A DNA stretch of 64,000 nt from Hyaloperonospora brassicae (taxonomy: Eukaryota > Oomycota > Peronosporomycetes > Peronosporales > Peronosporaceae): positions 275,115 through 339,114 of the forward strand of contig CANTFL010001403.1 of the NCBI GenBank assembly GCA_947650285.1, written 5' to 3'. The notes beneath the pieces are model-generated. The model was not told the origin of the DNA. It searched no databases and worked only from the letters and a program-made list of their open reading frames with translations. Within the stretch, counting starts at the first letter, position 1. Each line of letters begins with the position of its first letter. Made by a program: the position numbers and the translations under genes. This document shows positions 1-10,920 of the stretch, piece by piece.

Positions 1-2
1 CA

Positions 3-3000
3 GTGCTCTCGTTGCCGTCGTCGTCGACGTTGGCGTCGTCAGCGACGGTTGCGCCGCTGCAGTGCGAAGTCTTTTCGCGTTTCAACGAGCGCACGCAGGA
101 GGTGCCAAGTGTGCGGGAGTTCCTCCTGGGCGCCAATAGCAAGAAGATTAATCTCGTGCACGTGTTCCGACTCGAGCTGGAGCTGGGCAACTCGGCCGCC
201 GTGTACGACGAGCGCAAGAAACAGGATAAAGTGAATCGATTTATCCAGGATGCCGAAACGGTGGGCGAGAAGCTTGGTCAATGGTGTTTGTGGAAGTTTG
301 TCGAGCTAGAGCTGCAAGGCAACTTGCAAGCGTGTATTGTCAACGACTGTGACAATGTGAACAACCGGAAACGAAAGCAACAGAGTGATGGCGTTGAAGC
401 AGCGGATGATCCGATGGATGGAGACGCAAGCGAGGATGACTCTGTCCAGGAACTGGAAAGTGGCGAAATAGATGATGACGATGCTGCGGAAGTAGAAAAG
501 GAACTGGCAAGTGCTGACGAGAGTGTGGGCGTAGAGGAAAAGGCTGCAAAAATCGATCGCTTGATCGCCAGGTTCATTGGCACCGGTGTCGAGATCGATA
601 GCATCACAAAAGCGAAGATCCGACCGATTTTGAACGTTCTCTTCTGGCTGTCTGTACAGCTAGAGCTATGCGGGACGTTGGAAGCATCGCCGCGATTATT
701 GAAGACCGCCGAGGTCGTTCGAAATCGCTTTCGAAATTCTCCAGGAGACAAACAAATTCGAGCTTGGGTATTTCTCGAAAGGCGATGTCATTGCCGCGTC
801 GTTGCTGAGTACTTGACCACAGCATTGGCAGACCTGGGCTTACCACCGAGCTGTTGCATGCTTGGTAGTAGCAACGCTCGCATATCTGGAGCGCTTAAGT
901 TCGCATCGTTCCTCAAAGTGATGAAAATGTTTACAGACTTTAGGACAACAATCATGGTGACCACATCGGTATTAGAAAGCTCACAAAAAATGCGCATAGC
1001 TCCGCCACAATGCGATCTAGTTGTGGTAATGAATGAATTGCTGGAAGCCAACAAGCTGTATGAATTCGGTAAGCGAGCCGATCTTGCACGAGGTTCAATC
1101 AAGTATATTACCGATGACACGGCGTCAGCTCGAAAGAAGTTTGACGTCCTTGTTCGCAAAATGCAGGATCACATTCGCCTCGTGCAAGAAAATGAGCAGG
1201 CATACCCTTCAGCATCTCAATCAGCATTTACGGAGATGTGCAACGGTCTACAGACGCCGTTTGATCCAGTGGAAGCTGCAGCTCTAAGCTCAACGGGGTC
1301 CACTTCGGCTACACTACAGGTAGATGGCCGGATGCTGAAACGAGCTGAGCCTACGGGGAACGCGTACGAGATTATCAATCGCGACACAGGCGCCATATTG
1401 AACGTGGCAAATAGTGTGGCGTGCTTGAGCAAGTTCTGCGACACGCTACCAGGTTTAGATACGTACGATCGTCGGCCACAGTACACAGTGAAGCGAATCT
1501 CCATTGTGAAGCGCATGTCAGTATCGGTGAAGCGATCGAAAAAGAAGCTTCTCAAATACAACGCAAAGCTGACGGACAAAATTGATGTGCTGAAAGCTGA
1601 AGCTGAGACGCGGGCCAATGCAGCAGCCGAAGACAGTAGCGACGATAGCAAGGAGGGCGACGATGAATCGTCAGCATCAAGTACTCACTCCGCTGGCGTC
1701 CAAGACACGCGATTTCACTTTTCTGCAACGCTGAAACTTCCAGGCGCATTGGGTATCAAGAAGCAGCTGTTTTCGCAGCAGGTAGTGACGCAAGACGAGG
1801 CAAAGGGTATTGTTGCGTTCAAGGCGTGTCAAGAACTGGTGAAGAAGGGGTTGCTGGACCGTCACTTCCGTTCGAAGCTTATAGACGACCAAGTGGCTAC
1901 GGTACATACAGACCAAATAGACGACGACACTGCGGGTAACGAAAATGGTACTGCTGCTTCTGATGACACGATCGTGCTGGATGAAAACGATGCAGCATCC
2001 GAACATCGGTCGCAACTTGCTGACTTATCAACGCAGTCATCGTATGACTTACCACCGGTCAGCGCGGTGGAATTGAGTTTACGACCGATTCGAAGCCTGG
2101 CAAGAGAATCTGCCTGTATTGAGGAAGAGGGCGAAGAGTGGTCGACGACGATGTGCTTTTACAGCCTCGGCGGTGCGCGCTACGCCATCTTGTCGACGAA
2201 CGAGTTATATACAGGTAATACCAATACAGGGTGGCGCTACGACTTTGCGACAAGCGGAGTGATGTCACCGGAGATCACGCCGATAACGCTGGCGAAGAAA
2301 CCTGTGATGCTCAGTGTCACAAGACAAGAGTTGCACGATGCGCTCCACTTTCATCTGGTGTTGATGCGTCTGGTATGCATGGGTGTACAAGACGCAGTGC
2401 GTGATGTAGACATTGCAAGTGAAGAGGTGTGGAACGAGTTTTCGGAACAAAACGACAAAGGCTACTTGGTTGTGCCTAGCGTACTGGATGAATCGACAGA
2501 GCCGCCGACGCTGTCGCTGGACTGGGACTACGTGCGCGAAGTCATTCGTAAGCCACTGCTCGAGCCTCTGTGGCCGTTACCGGCGACGAGTTCTTCAGAG
2601 GATGCAGCAAACACAACGGACGAATGGATCTGCGTTCCAACACATCGACTCAATGTTAGCTATGTGGTACAAGCCCGTATCGATCGTACGGTAGATGACA
2701 TTCGCAAGGAGTATCTGGCAGACAAGGAAGCGTGGATGACACACTTGAAAAAAGGGAAGTCGACTCCCGGCAATCCCATTTTAGGTCGCTGGCACACCCT
2801 TCAACAGCTCGAGGATGCTGATGCGGATCAGCCGTTGATTCACGGTGTCCAGGTTCCTCCGATTGTTCCTATCATTCGGAGAGTAATGCAGCGGAATTGC
2901 AGCGAAGGAAGCGTAGCACAGTACAAAACCAAGTTCAACGAGCGCTTGCTGATTCCGCAGTACACCTCCCGTCTGCGCTTGACAAAGAGCCGCTTTTTCG

Positions 3001-4424
3001 ATGCAATGGGGTTGGTGCCACTTCTGTACGAATTCGAGCGCAAATGCCAGATCTCACATCTGATGGGGAAAATCGGTTTGGAGCTTGACATGTCACTGCT
3101 GGATGATGCAACTACGAAGCCTGCGTACGAGCGACTTGAGATTCTCGGGGATACGTTTTTGAAACTTGAGACTTCGTGGTACATGTACGAACAGCGGAAA
3201 GATATCTTGCAGGAGGGGCAACTTACGCAACTTCGCCGCGACATCATCCGCAACGACAGGCTCAATCAGTTTGCACTCGCGGCACGCCTTCACCACTACA
3301 TCATGTATCCGGCTGAAGTGGAGCAGCATCCTTTTGAGTGTTGGAAGCCATCATGCATGGGCAAGACGCCTGATCCGGTTGTAGCTCCAGCAAAATGGAT
3401 CGCCGACGTACTAGAAGCGATCACTGGTGCGTACCTGGTCGGGCAAGGCGAGAAAGGTGCGCGATACTTTCTCCAGTGGATTGGCATCAGCGTTCTTGAG
3501 CACCCGTTTACTTTTGCGCAGCCATTTTACCCGGACTGCTTTCCGAACGAGCTCTACGATGCTGCAATCGTGTCACGTGGTGCCCAGCTCCCGCTGAGTC
3601 TGAACTTCAAGGTGCCGCAGTTTGAGGATCTGCCAAAGCGACTCACGCTGCTTCAGCAACGGTTGAAATACACGTTTCGAAACAAGCGCTTATTGTTGGA
3701 AGCAGTGACGCATCCGTCAGTTGGTCAGCTCGTTCTTCACATTGACCAAAATGATGCCAACGGTGCGGACGCGAGTAACGGGGACGGCGATAGTGCAGTC
3801 ATCTCACGCACGCAAAAGAAAAAGAAAACGGTGTGGAAGGGAGACTACGAGCGGCTGGAGTATCTAGGCGATGCGTTGATCGAGTACTTGACTCTGTCGT
3901 ACGCTTTCCTGATGTACGATCGGTGGCTACCTGGATCGCTTTCGCAGTGGAAGAGTGCAACGGTCTCGAATGACGCCCTGGGCAAAACAGCGCTGGCGTG
4001 CTTCGGCGTCGATGAGTGCATGTTTGCTGGTGCCGTTCGCATTGACCGCGAGACGATGGAGCGCGTGAGCAATGTCGGACGGAAGTACGCGCGTAACGAG
4101 TCGAGTACGACTCTGAGTCCAGCGTTTGAAGCCGTCAGTGTATCTCGAAAGGCGAAGGCAAAGGGCAAAGGTGCCCCGGCCGGTGCGAGCCGACACACGC
4201 TGCCGAAGATGTTTGCGGATGTTTTCGAAGCCCTTGTGGCAGCCGTGTTCTTGGACTCGGGTCGAGACCTTCAGGTTGTCCGGGACGTCTTTATGGGTCC
4301 ACTGCTCGAGACCGTGGGGCAGGATGCATACGCATACGTTTGTCACGAGAGCGGACTGGCGGTGGACACTGGCGGTGATGCGTTGATGGAGGACTTGATC
4401 TTCTCGAGCGACGAAGACGAGTAG
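3..4424 (+). CDS. Dicer-like ribonuclease III, 3' part (5' end outside window)
   Basis: Cleaves double-stranded RNA into small RNAs for silencing. The frame is open to the left window edge, so the start and presumably the helicase ATP-binding half are missing; 1473 codons are visible. In order: an acidic low-complexity stretch (about residues 120-175); a helicase C-terminal region (about 245-360) with VFLERR and a degenerate GKRADLARGS in place of the usual QxxGRxxR; a Dicer-dimerisation-like region (about 430-615) split by an acidic insert; then two RNase III domains. RNase IIIa has ERLEILGD near 1042 and DVLEAITGAYL near 1134. RNase IIIb has ERLEYLGD near 1282 and DVFEALVAAVFL near 1404. 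The paired E..D and D..E positions needed for metal binding are present in both. It ends in an acidic SSDEDE tail. PARN follows on the same strand 439 bp later. Dicer identity is confident; which oomycete DCL paralogue is not decided. Confidence 0.93.
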   Translation: MLSLPSSSTLASSATVAPLQCEVFSRFNERTQEVPSVREFLLGANSKKINLVHVFRLELELGNSAAVYDERKKQDKVNRFIQDAETVGEKLGQWCLWKFVELELQGNLQACIVNDCDNVNNRKRKQQSDGVEAADDPMDGDASEDDSVQELESGEIDDDDAAEVEKELASADESVGVEEKAAKIDRLIARFIGTGVEIDSITKAKIRPILNVLFWLSVQLELCGTLEASPRLLKTAEVVRNRFRNSPGDKQIRAWVFLERRCHCRVVAEYLTTALADLGLPPSCCMLGSSNARISGALKFASFLKVMKMFTDFRTTIMVTTSVLESSQKMRIAPPQCDLVVVMNELLEANKLYEFGKRADLARGSIKYITDDTASARKKFDVLVRKMQDHIRLVQENEQAYPSASQSAFTEMCNGLQTPFDPVEAAALSSTGSTSATLQVDGRMLKRAEPTGNAYEIINRDTGAILNVANSVACLSKFCDTLPGLDTYDRRPQYTVKRISIVKRMSVSVKRSKKKLLKYNAKLTDKIDVLKAEAETRANAAAEDSSDDSKEGDDESSASSTHSAGVQDTRFHFSATLKLPGALGIKKQLFSQQVVTQDEAKGIVAFKACQELVKKGLLDRHFRSKLIDDQVATVHTDQIDDDTAGNENGTAASDDTIVLDENDAASEHRSQLADLSTQSSYDLPPVSAVELSLRPIRSLARESACIEEEGEEWSTTMCFYSLGGARYAILSTNELYTGNTNTGWRYDFATSGVMSPEITPITLAKKPVMLSVTRQELHDALHFHLVLMRLVCMGVQDAVRDVDIASEEVWNEFSEQNDKGYLVVPSVLDESTEPPTLSLDWDYVREVIRKPLLEPLWPLPATSSSEDAANTTDEWICVPTHRLNVSYVVQARIDRTVDDIRKEYLADKEAWMTHLKKGKSTPGNPILGRWHTLQQLEDADADQPLIHGVQVPPIVPIIRRVMQRNCSEGSVAQYKTKFNERLLIPQYTSRLRLTKSRFFDAMGLVPLLYEFERKCQISHLMGKIGLELDMSLLDDATTKPAYERLEILGDTFLKLETSWYMYEQRKDILQEGQLTQLRRDIIRNDRLNQFALAARLHHYIMYPAEVEQHPFECWKPSCMGKTPDPVVAPAKWIADVLEAITGAYLVGQGEKGARYFLQWIGISVLEHPFTFAQPFYPDCFPNELYDAAIVSRGAQLPLSLNFKVPQFEDLPKRLTLLQQRLKYTFRNKRLLLEAVTHPSVGQLVLHIDQNDANGADASNGDGDSAVISRTQKKKKTVWKGDYERLEYLGDALIEYLTLSYAFLMYDRWLPGSLSQWKSATVSNDALGKTALACFGVDECMFAGAVRIDRETMERVSNVGRKYARNESSTTLSPAFEAVSVSRKAKAKGKGAPAGASRHTLPKMFADVFEALVAAVFLDSGRDLQVVRDVFMGPLLETVGQDAYAYVCHESGLAVDTGGDALMEDLIFSSDEDE

Positions 4425-4863
4425 AGGGGCATGGGCAGCAATGATGGGGTTAGCGATAGCAATTCGGACGTGCAAGCTGTTGGGCTACTAATATAACCGC
4501 TTGCAGGTTCTGTGCTCGATCGTCTTTGGCCTGAGAGAGTGCGAAGAGAGAGGTCGGCCAAACGTGAACATGCAGACAGGTGTTTCAACTTGTGTGTGTG
4601 TGTTGTGTTGTGTGCTGCAGGTGGTAGAGGGACACGAAGCCACGGACACCAGCACGCAGCAGTGAAGATGATGAGTCGAGGCAGGAACGTCGCAGCCGTT
4701 GAGCCAGTGCTGAATGACGTGCTGGCAAGTGTCAGGATCCAGACCTCTGTCTTCACTCGCGAAAAAGACCACTCAAGAAGAAGAAGAGGAAGAAGGAGAA
4801 GAAGAGGCACGTGGCAGCTTTTGACGGACGGCCACCGATCCAAGTTTTGCGGGAGACGGACAA
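4425..4863. other. Intergenic spacer between the Dicer-like gene and PARN
   Basis: About 440 bases without a supported gene. It holds a short GT-rich tract near 4590-4610 and a GAAGAAGAA-type purine run at about 4775-4805 just before the PARN start. No convincing core promoter match was found. The in-frame TGA at 4822-4824 closes the PARN frame upstream of its ATG. Confidence 0.6.
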
Positions 4864-7368
4864 ATGGTGTTCGACGTGCAGGTGCAAGAGCTCGGGCGCC
4901 ACGAGCTGGACGCAGCAGCGCTCGGTCAATTGCAGCGCGTCGTGGACCGCAGCGCGTTTGTCGCGATTGATACGGAGATGGGCGGCGTCTCGTGCCACGA
5001 GTGCGTGTAGAGGGACTGTTGTTCACTGCGACGCGGCTCAATGGGGTTTGCTAACGCTCTCTTTTCTCTCTCTCTCTCGTTGTGGCTTGTGCGTTGCAGC
5101 ACGCCCCGTCCCAGTGTCATGGACTCGATCGACGAGCGCTACGCTCAGTACCGAGCAAGCGCCCAGCAGTTCCCGCTCGTGCAGTTCGGGCTCGCGGTTT
5201 TCAGCTGGCACGCCGAGTCGCGTGGCTTCCACGTCGAGACGTACCAGTTCCCGCTTTTCCCGCGTTTCCAGGACGAGAAGTGTCGCTCGACGGGAGCGTC
5301 GGCCTGTCCAGACCGAAGGTTCCTGGTCCAAGCCAAGTGTCTGCAGTACGTTCGCGCGCACGGCTTCGACCTCAATGCGTGGATTGACCGAGGCATTGGC
5401 CACTTGTCGCATTGCGAGCAACAACAGGAGCCGTACAAGTCGGCGCTGGCAGCGTCGACGAGACCCGAGACCTTGAGACGATTCGACGCGGACGAACCGG
5501 CGCTGATCACGGACGAGACGCAAGCGTTCCTCGATCGATTGACCAGCAAGTTGGAGCAGAGACTCGCGTGTTTCGAGGACAAGGAAGGACAAGATAGAGG
5601 GATGGAGATCAGTGGAGATGGCGAGCAAGACGACGGGACTCGACGTCGTGGACGTTGTCGTGGCAAGAAGGTCGAGGAGGCGAAGAACGGACAACGCGAA
5701 CGGAGTGGTGGCGATACAGACGATTGCAACGCTCCGACTCCGCCAGAGGACACGGCCGATATCCACCAGAACGAGAAGGACAACCCGCCGCGTGCCGATG
5801 AAGCCAATGTCGAGATCGGGACGGAGGAGGTCGATATAGAAGAGGACACCGGAGAGCTTGTGCACGCTGGGCGGCAACAGCTCGTCGAGGGTCTGGAGCA
5901 GAGCGACGGCGACGAGGAGGAGAGTTTTGATCCGAACGATGACGCGGTCGTCGCGATGAAGCGGTTCTTGCTGTCACCAGTGCCTGTCGATCCAACGTCC
6001 AGCCCGTGTGGTGTTTACGTGACTGAGCCACTGGCTCCGTTCCGCCGTCACGCCCTCGTGCAGTATCTCCGTGAGATCGTTCCCGATGCGCTGGCATTGG
6101 ATTGCAAGGTGGACAACGTTGGCGACAAAGAAGTCGTGCGGAATCCGTGGAAACGTCGAGTTCGCATCGTGCAAGCGCGTTCGCAACGGCAGAAACAAGC
6201 GCTGTTGCTAGCTGAGCAACAGCTTGCAGACGTCGAGATGAGAGAGCGGAATCTCAGTCTCATTGGGTTCACGGCTGTGCTGGACGTGGTTGTTGCTGCA
6301 CGCAAACCAATCGTTGGGCACAACATGCTCCTCGATCTCATGCAATGCTACGAGAAATTCCATGGGCCGCTGCCAGAGCGCTGTGCCGAGTTCCAGCGAG
6401 AGCTCTACGCATGGCTTGGTGCAAGTGGCGGCATGTTCGACACCAAGACGCTCGTCACTACGGCGATGCAGCAACACGACTCGTTTGCTACTCACTTGGC
6501 ACATACTTCGCTGGAGCACTGCTTTGACGTGTTGTCAAAGCACCCGTTCTACGGTCCAGGCGTCCAAAGTGTGCAGCCGAGTCGAGAGGCGGATGCTGAT
6601 GCAGCACGTGGGCAGCACGGACATGAGGCATCGGATTCCGTTCAGGCGGCTCCGCTTCAGGCACACCAGGCAGGATACGATGCCTTCATGACGGGGTTTG
6701 TGTTCCTGCGGGTGTGCTCTGGTCTGGGCGTATCGAACGAGTGCGTAGCTTTGCTGGGAAAGTCGCTGCAAGGACCGAGTCCACGCGGCATCGAAAGATC
6801 GCTCGAGAGGGTGCGAAACGGGTTGTTCGTGAGCCACTTCCTGCCCACGTACGTGCTGCAGCTCCCGGGTCCGTTTCCGCAGCCGACCTTGACGCCATCG
6901 CGCTCTCGATTCGTCCGGATGAAGCTCTCGCGCACACGTGCACCGCCGGTGTCAAGCACGACGTCTTTGCCAAGCGGGGGCAACAAGTTCTGTCCAGCGC
7001 TGAAGACGTTCCACATCAAACACTGTGTGGGCGGGACACTGAATCTGCAGTCAGCCACGAGGCTGTTGAACGTCTACTGGGAAGGACGGCAGTGCGTCTA
7101 CGTGGAGTTGCCATCAGCTGAGGCGGTTGAGCAGCTCTTGGCAGTACGTGGCCAAACAAAAGAGTGCTGGGGGTCGCGGGATGACCCCATGCCGTCCATC
7201 GGGTGCGTCGATGTGGATCGATGCCCACCAACGGATCAATGCACAGAGCGAGCGGGAATGGAAACAGCGGCGATAGTGGCGACGCGATTGACGCCATCCA
7301 GCAGCGATGAAGACCAGAAGGCCCGAAAGAAGAAGAAGAAGAAGCGCAGGAGCAGCGAGACGGCGTGA
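4864..7368 (+). CDS. PARN: Poly(A)-specific ribonuclease (PARN, CAF1/DEDD family)
   Basis: A 3'-to-5' exonuclease that shortens mRNA poly(A) tails and trims non-coding RNA 3' ends. Two exons: 4864-5000 and 5100-7368; the 99-nt intron (GTGCGT..TTGCAG) joins in phase to give 801 residues. The small first exon supplies the first catalytic pair, D36 and E38 in AIDTEMGG. The second exon supplies D458 in IVGHNMLLD and the H568..D573 pair in HQAGYD, so all four DEDD acidic residues plus the DEDDh histidine are present. The text right after the splice (SVMDSIDERYAQY) matches the PARN block that follows the first catalytic motif. An acidic, charged insert (about residues 205-330) separates motifs I and II. 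The C-terminus is a lysine-rich cluster (RKKKKKKRR) that looks like a nuclear or nucleolar signal. Start chosen because TGA at 4822 precedes it in frame. Confidence 0.93.
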
Positions 7369-7808
7369 CAAAACGGTCGGCCAGTGCCGTCGTGTCGACA
7401 CAACGCGTCCGTGGGGAGAGGAACAACGAGCGACTGCAGAGCTAAAGACTGGACAGTGCTGTGCTCGTTGGTGCTGGCCAAGCGATGGCTCGCACGGCCC
7501 ATGTGGCCTCTTCCCACAGCCGCTGACTCACGATCACGATGAAACTCTTACTCGAGTTCGCGACCGATTTGCACGCAGAGGGTTGAGCTGAAGGAAAACG
7601 CAGTCGTTGGTGGTGGTCTCGTCTGGGTGCACCCACACACCCACACACACACAGCGCTCTCTTTGTGGACTCGTGGACACGGTCATGTGATGATGGGTAC
7701 TGAAGCTGCTGCCCATGCTACGTCAAAAGTGGAGTTTATGAAGCTAGAGCGCTCTGCTCGCGCCCCTTAATACTGAATACATCTACCTACCGCACAGCAG
7801 CCAGCCGT
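7369..7808. other. Convergent intergenic spacer, PARN and bZIP
   Basis: About 440 bases between the 3' ends of two convergent genes. It contains a short CA repeat near 7630-7655 (cacacaccc type). No coding signal; presumably holds both 3' UTRs. Confidence 0.6.
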
Positions 7809-9469
7809 CTATAGCACAGAGCTCGCCGCGCCATTGATCTGGCACGACACTTCCAGGAACACTTGATCCAGTCCAGCGCCATGAGGGAAAGCTGCCGATC
7901 GCTGGTCCTCGGAGAACGCGCTCAGCGGATACAGAAACGTGACCGACTGGTCGTGCTTCTCGAGCAGCTCGTCGTTCAACGCACTCGTCGTGGCCGTCGT
8001 CGGGAACAACGCACCGGTCGATATGCTCTTCCGGATCGTGCTCATGTCGGCCACCGAGCGCCGCGTCACTTCGTTCTTGCCGTTCAGCACCGTGAGCAGC
8101 ACCTGGTTGTTCTCGTTCCAGAGCTTCGTCAGCTTCTCGTAGAGCCGCGAGGTCATGGACACGGGCTTCAGCGTCGTCTTGGTCTCCGAGACGCGCTTGT
8201 CGTCGCCCTCGACGTCGCTCTGGCCAAACTCGTCGCTGTCGGCGCCAAACCAGTTCGTGTCGGCCAGTGCCGGAGCAAACGGCTCGTCCACGGGGTAGAC
8301 AAACTCCTCGATCAAGTCCGTGTCAAAGCTCATGTCCACGTCGTCCGACTCCTTGGGGGAACCACACGATCCCGAGTCCGTCACGTCCGACGCTGCTGAC
8401 GGCGAGTTTGCAGGCTTCCGGGATGACGACGACGACGAGCGCGACTTCTTGTCGCTCGACACAGCAACGACTGCAGCGGCCGCCGCGCTCGCAGCCGACG
8501 CTGTCCACGACGAGACGTCCTGGAAGTCCTCCCACGACGTCTTCTCCAGGCACGCGACAATGCGCGAGGCAATGCTCATCTGCGACAGCTCTTTCACCGG
8601 AACAGCGCGAAACATGGACGAGAAGTTGCTGCCATTCGCGACGCTGGCCACTGGCTCGCTCTGCCCGCAGAACGTCACGGAGAACATCATGGCCATCATC
8701 ATGGCCAGGTTCTTCTTAGCAGCATGGATCTCGCAGTGCGACTGCTGCGTCGTCAGCGCCTGTGTCTTGTGCCGCAACTCGTCGCTCGCGAGAGCAGCAG
8801 CAACGCGCGCTGTCTCTTCCCGAAGCCCGGCACCGAATCCATACGCTGCGAGCGGCGACTCGTCCAGGTCACACAGCAAGTCTTCGCCCACCATACCTTC
8901 GTCCATGTCTTCGAGGCAAGCGGCCCAGTCCACAGCTGGCGCCGCCTCGGGCACCACGACCACTGGCTTGGGCAGCTCCACCGGCTCGACTTTGATCGGT
9001 CCGTGGTCGGCCTTGACGTCCAGGAGACCACCGCACGGCTGCTGCTGCTGCTGCTGCTGCTGCGACTGGAGCTGCTGCGACTGGAGCTGCTGCGACTGGA
9101 GCTGGCACTGTTCTTGGCGGCCCACAAGCTGCTGCTTGAGCTGTTCGCTCTCCATGGCCATGGCCGCCATCTGCTCCTGCAGCGCCTTGAGCTGGTGTTC
9201 CTTGGCTTGCAGCTGGTCTTCCAATTGGCCCACGTAGGCCTTTTTGCGCTCGCGATGGAGCTGCGCCGACATGCGGTTGCGGATCAGCCGGCGCTTCTTC
9301 TTGGCCTCTTTCGACTCGGGGTCCAAGTGCTCGAGCTGCGCTTCCATAGCCCGCAGCCGCTCTTCGCCACTGGCGTCCAGCAGCGGCGCTTCGGTCTTGA
9401 GCCGCTTGCTCAGGAACGACGTGTCGGCGGGCGCGTCGAGCGACTTGCGCTTGTGCGTGATAGGCCGAC

Positions 9470-9500
<31 letters not shown>

Positions 9501-9746
9501 TTGTACGTAGCGATGGGACGGACTGGTTGCGCCGTCTGCCGCGAGGAACGACGAGGCAGTCGGCGACGCCGGCGGTTCGAGTTTGATGCAGTCCATGACC
9601 GCGAGTGGGGCGTCGAATGTAGCCATTGGGCCCGACGACATGGGTTCAGTCGACGTGGCCGAAGTAGTAGCAGTGGCGAGTGGGCGGGTCATGATGGCAC
9701 TTCTGGGGGTGGATGTTTGCCAAATGGTGCGGATATAATCAGTCAT
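7809..9746 (-). CDS. bZIP transcription factor, ATF6/CREB-like basic region
   Basis: DNA-binding regulator of 645 residues. The basic region (about residues 140-165) contains KKKRRLIRNRMSAQLHRERK; the invariant Asn and Arg of the N-x7-R signature are both present. This matters because oomycetes also have bZIPs in which that Asn is replaced. A leucine zipper follows (about 165-205, with LEDQL, LKALQ and LKQQL), then glutamine tracts at about 80-93 and 211-238. Downstream are acidic segments, a serine-rich stretch, and a short hydrophobic run (LAMMMAMMFSVTF, about residues 345-358) that is too short to call a membrane span. The frame stays open 133 codons upstream to 10145, but that part is low-complexity, so I use ATG 9746, which begins MTDYIRTIW. 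Basic region and zipper resemble the ATF6/plant bZIP17-28 class; true orthology is not established. Confidence 0.85.
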
Positions 9747-10850
9747 ATGGGTAGGGGAGCGCGGGGGGGGGACGGAAGGGCGAGGGGTGGAGGGGGTGAG
9801 ACGCAACGGCCGGGGAGTGGGTGCGTGAGGTTTTTTCCTGGCGAACGGGCGGGCGGCGGGGGATCCGTCTGTCTGTCTGTCCGTCTGTGTGTGTGTGTGT
9901 GGATGTGTGGATGTGTGGATGTATGTATGGGGATGTGGTGTGGATAGTTTAAGCAGAGACGGCGGGCGGCAGCGGCTAGAGAACAGGAACGATAAGAAAC
10001 GCGATGTTGTTAGCTGACGGCTTCGAATTGGCTGGTGGGGGGGGTATAGATAGATGATATATAGCAGTCGCAACAGCAGCAGCAGCGCATTTGGGCGTTG
10101 ACTGTTGGGGACGGCCAATACGGCTGGCTGGCTGGCTAGAGACATACCTTAGTCAGTCGGAAGACAATGGGACCAACTGCTCGTGTTGTAGTGGAAGTGG
10201 TGTTGAGGGGCAGGAGGGGGTGGGGGGTGGGGTGGGGTCGAGGGGCACTTGACTCCGAGGTGGATGATTTTCGTTTGACGTCAAGAGCGCGTGTGCGATT
10301 GTTGTGGGTGTTTGACTTGGGTTGGGATTTACGTGAGCTCCTCCTCCTCCTCCTCCTGCCTCTCCTTCCTGCGACGTCGTCCTGCTCTGGCGCTGAGCCC
10401 CATTCATTGGGTATCGCTCACGCAGGAATTGCATTCGCCTGCGTCCTGTCCAAAAAGGAGGCACCGAGCGGCCGCAGGGCTGGCTGCTGGCTGGCCGCGT
10501 GAAAAACCTCAGCCTCGCCCTGGCTTTGCAGCGCCCCCCCCCCCAGGTCCCCTCGCACAAGTCACCTTGCGCGAAGACGAGCAGCCAGCCCTACCCCGTT
10601 TCCAGAAGCGAGGTTTTTCCCTGCACATGGCCATAGAAAAGATACCTACGACGGCTCGTCTTTGCCATCGTCTCGGAGCCGCATCAAAGCCACGACAAGA
10701 TCGCACGACCAGCGAGCGCACACGGCGGAGGTCCACCAGTCAGTCGCTTACCGCGCGTGCTTTTCAACGCACGCGCTCGTCGGGCGCGTATCATCCATCG
10801 CGCGCGAAAACGGACCCCGTCGTCCCCTATCGCACTCTATTTATATCCAC
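9747..10850. other. Low-complexity upstream region of the bZIP gene
   Basis: No supported gene. On the + strand it holds guanine runs (near 9764-9775 and 10026-10034), a TCTG/TGTG/GGATGTGT microsatellite at about 9866-9940, a CTC-triplet run near 10336-10358, and a C11 homopolymer near 10535. The open bZIP frame across part of this stretch reads as proline, histidine and threonine repeats and is probably untranslated leader. Confidence 0.55.
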
Positions 10851-10851
10851 A

Positions 10852-10852
<1 letters not shown>

Positions 10853-10884
<32 letters not shown>

Positions 10885-10920
10885 CTCTCTCTATCTATGT
10901 CTGTCTCTATCTCTGTATGT
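10853..10920. repeat. TCTG/TCTA tetranucleotide microsatellite
   Basis: Imperfect run of TCTG units passing into TCTA and CT units, then GTCTGTCTCTATCTC. Read directly from the sequence; lies in a region with no gene. Confidence 0.9.

Noticed and set aside
8320..9237. 305-codon open frame on the plus strand antisense to the bZIP gene
   Set aside because: It reads CAG-tract complement as Cys/Trp repeats; the bZIP frame on the other strand has a clear basic region and zipper.
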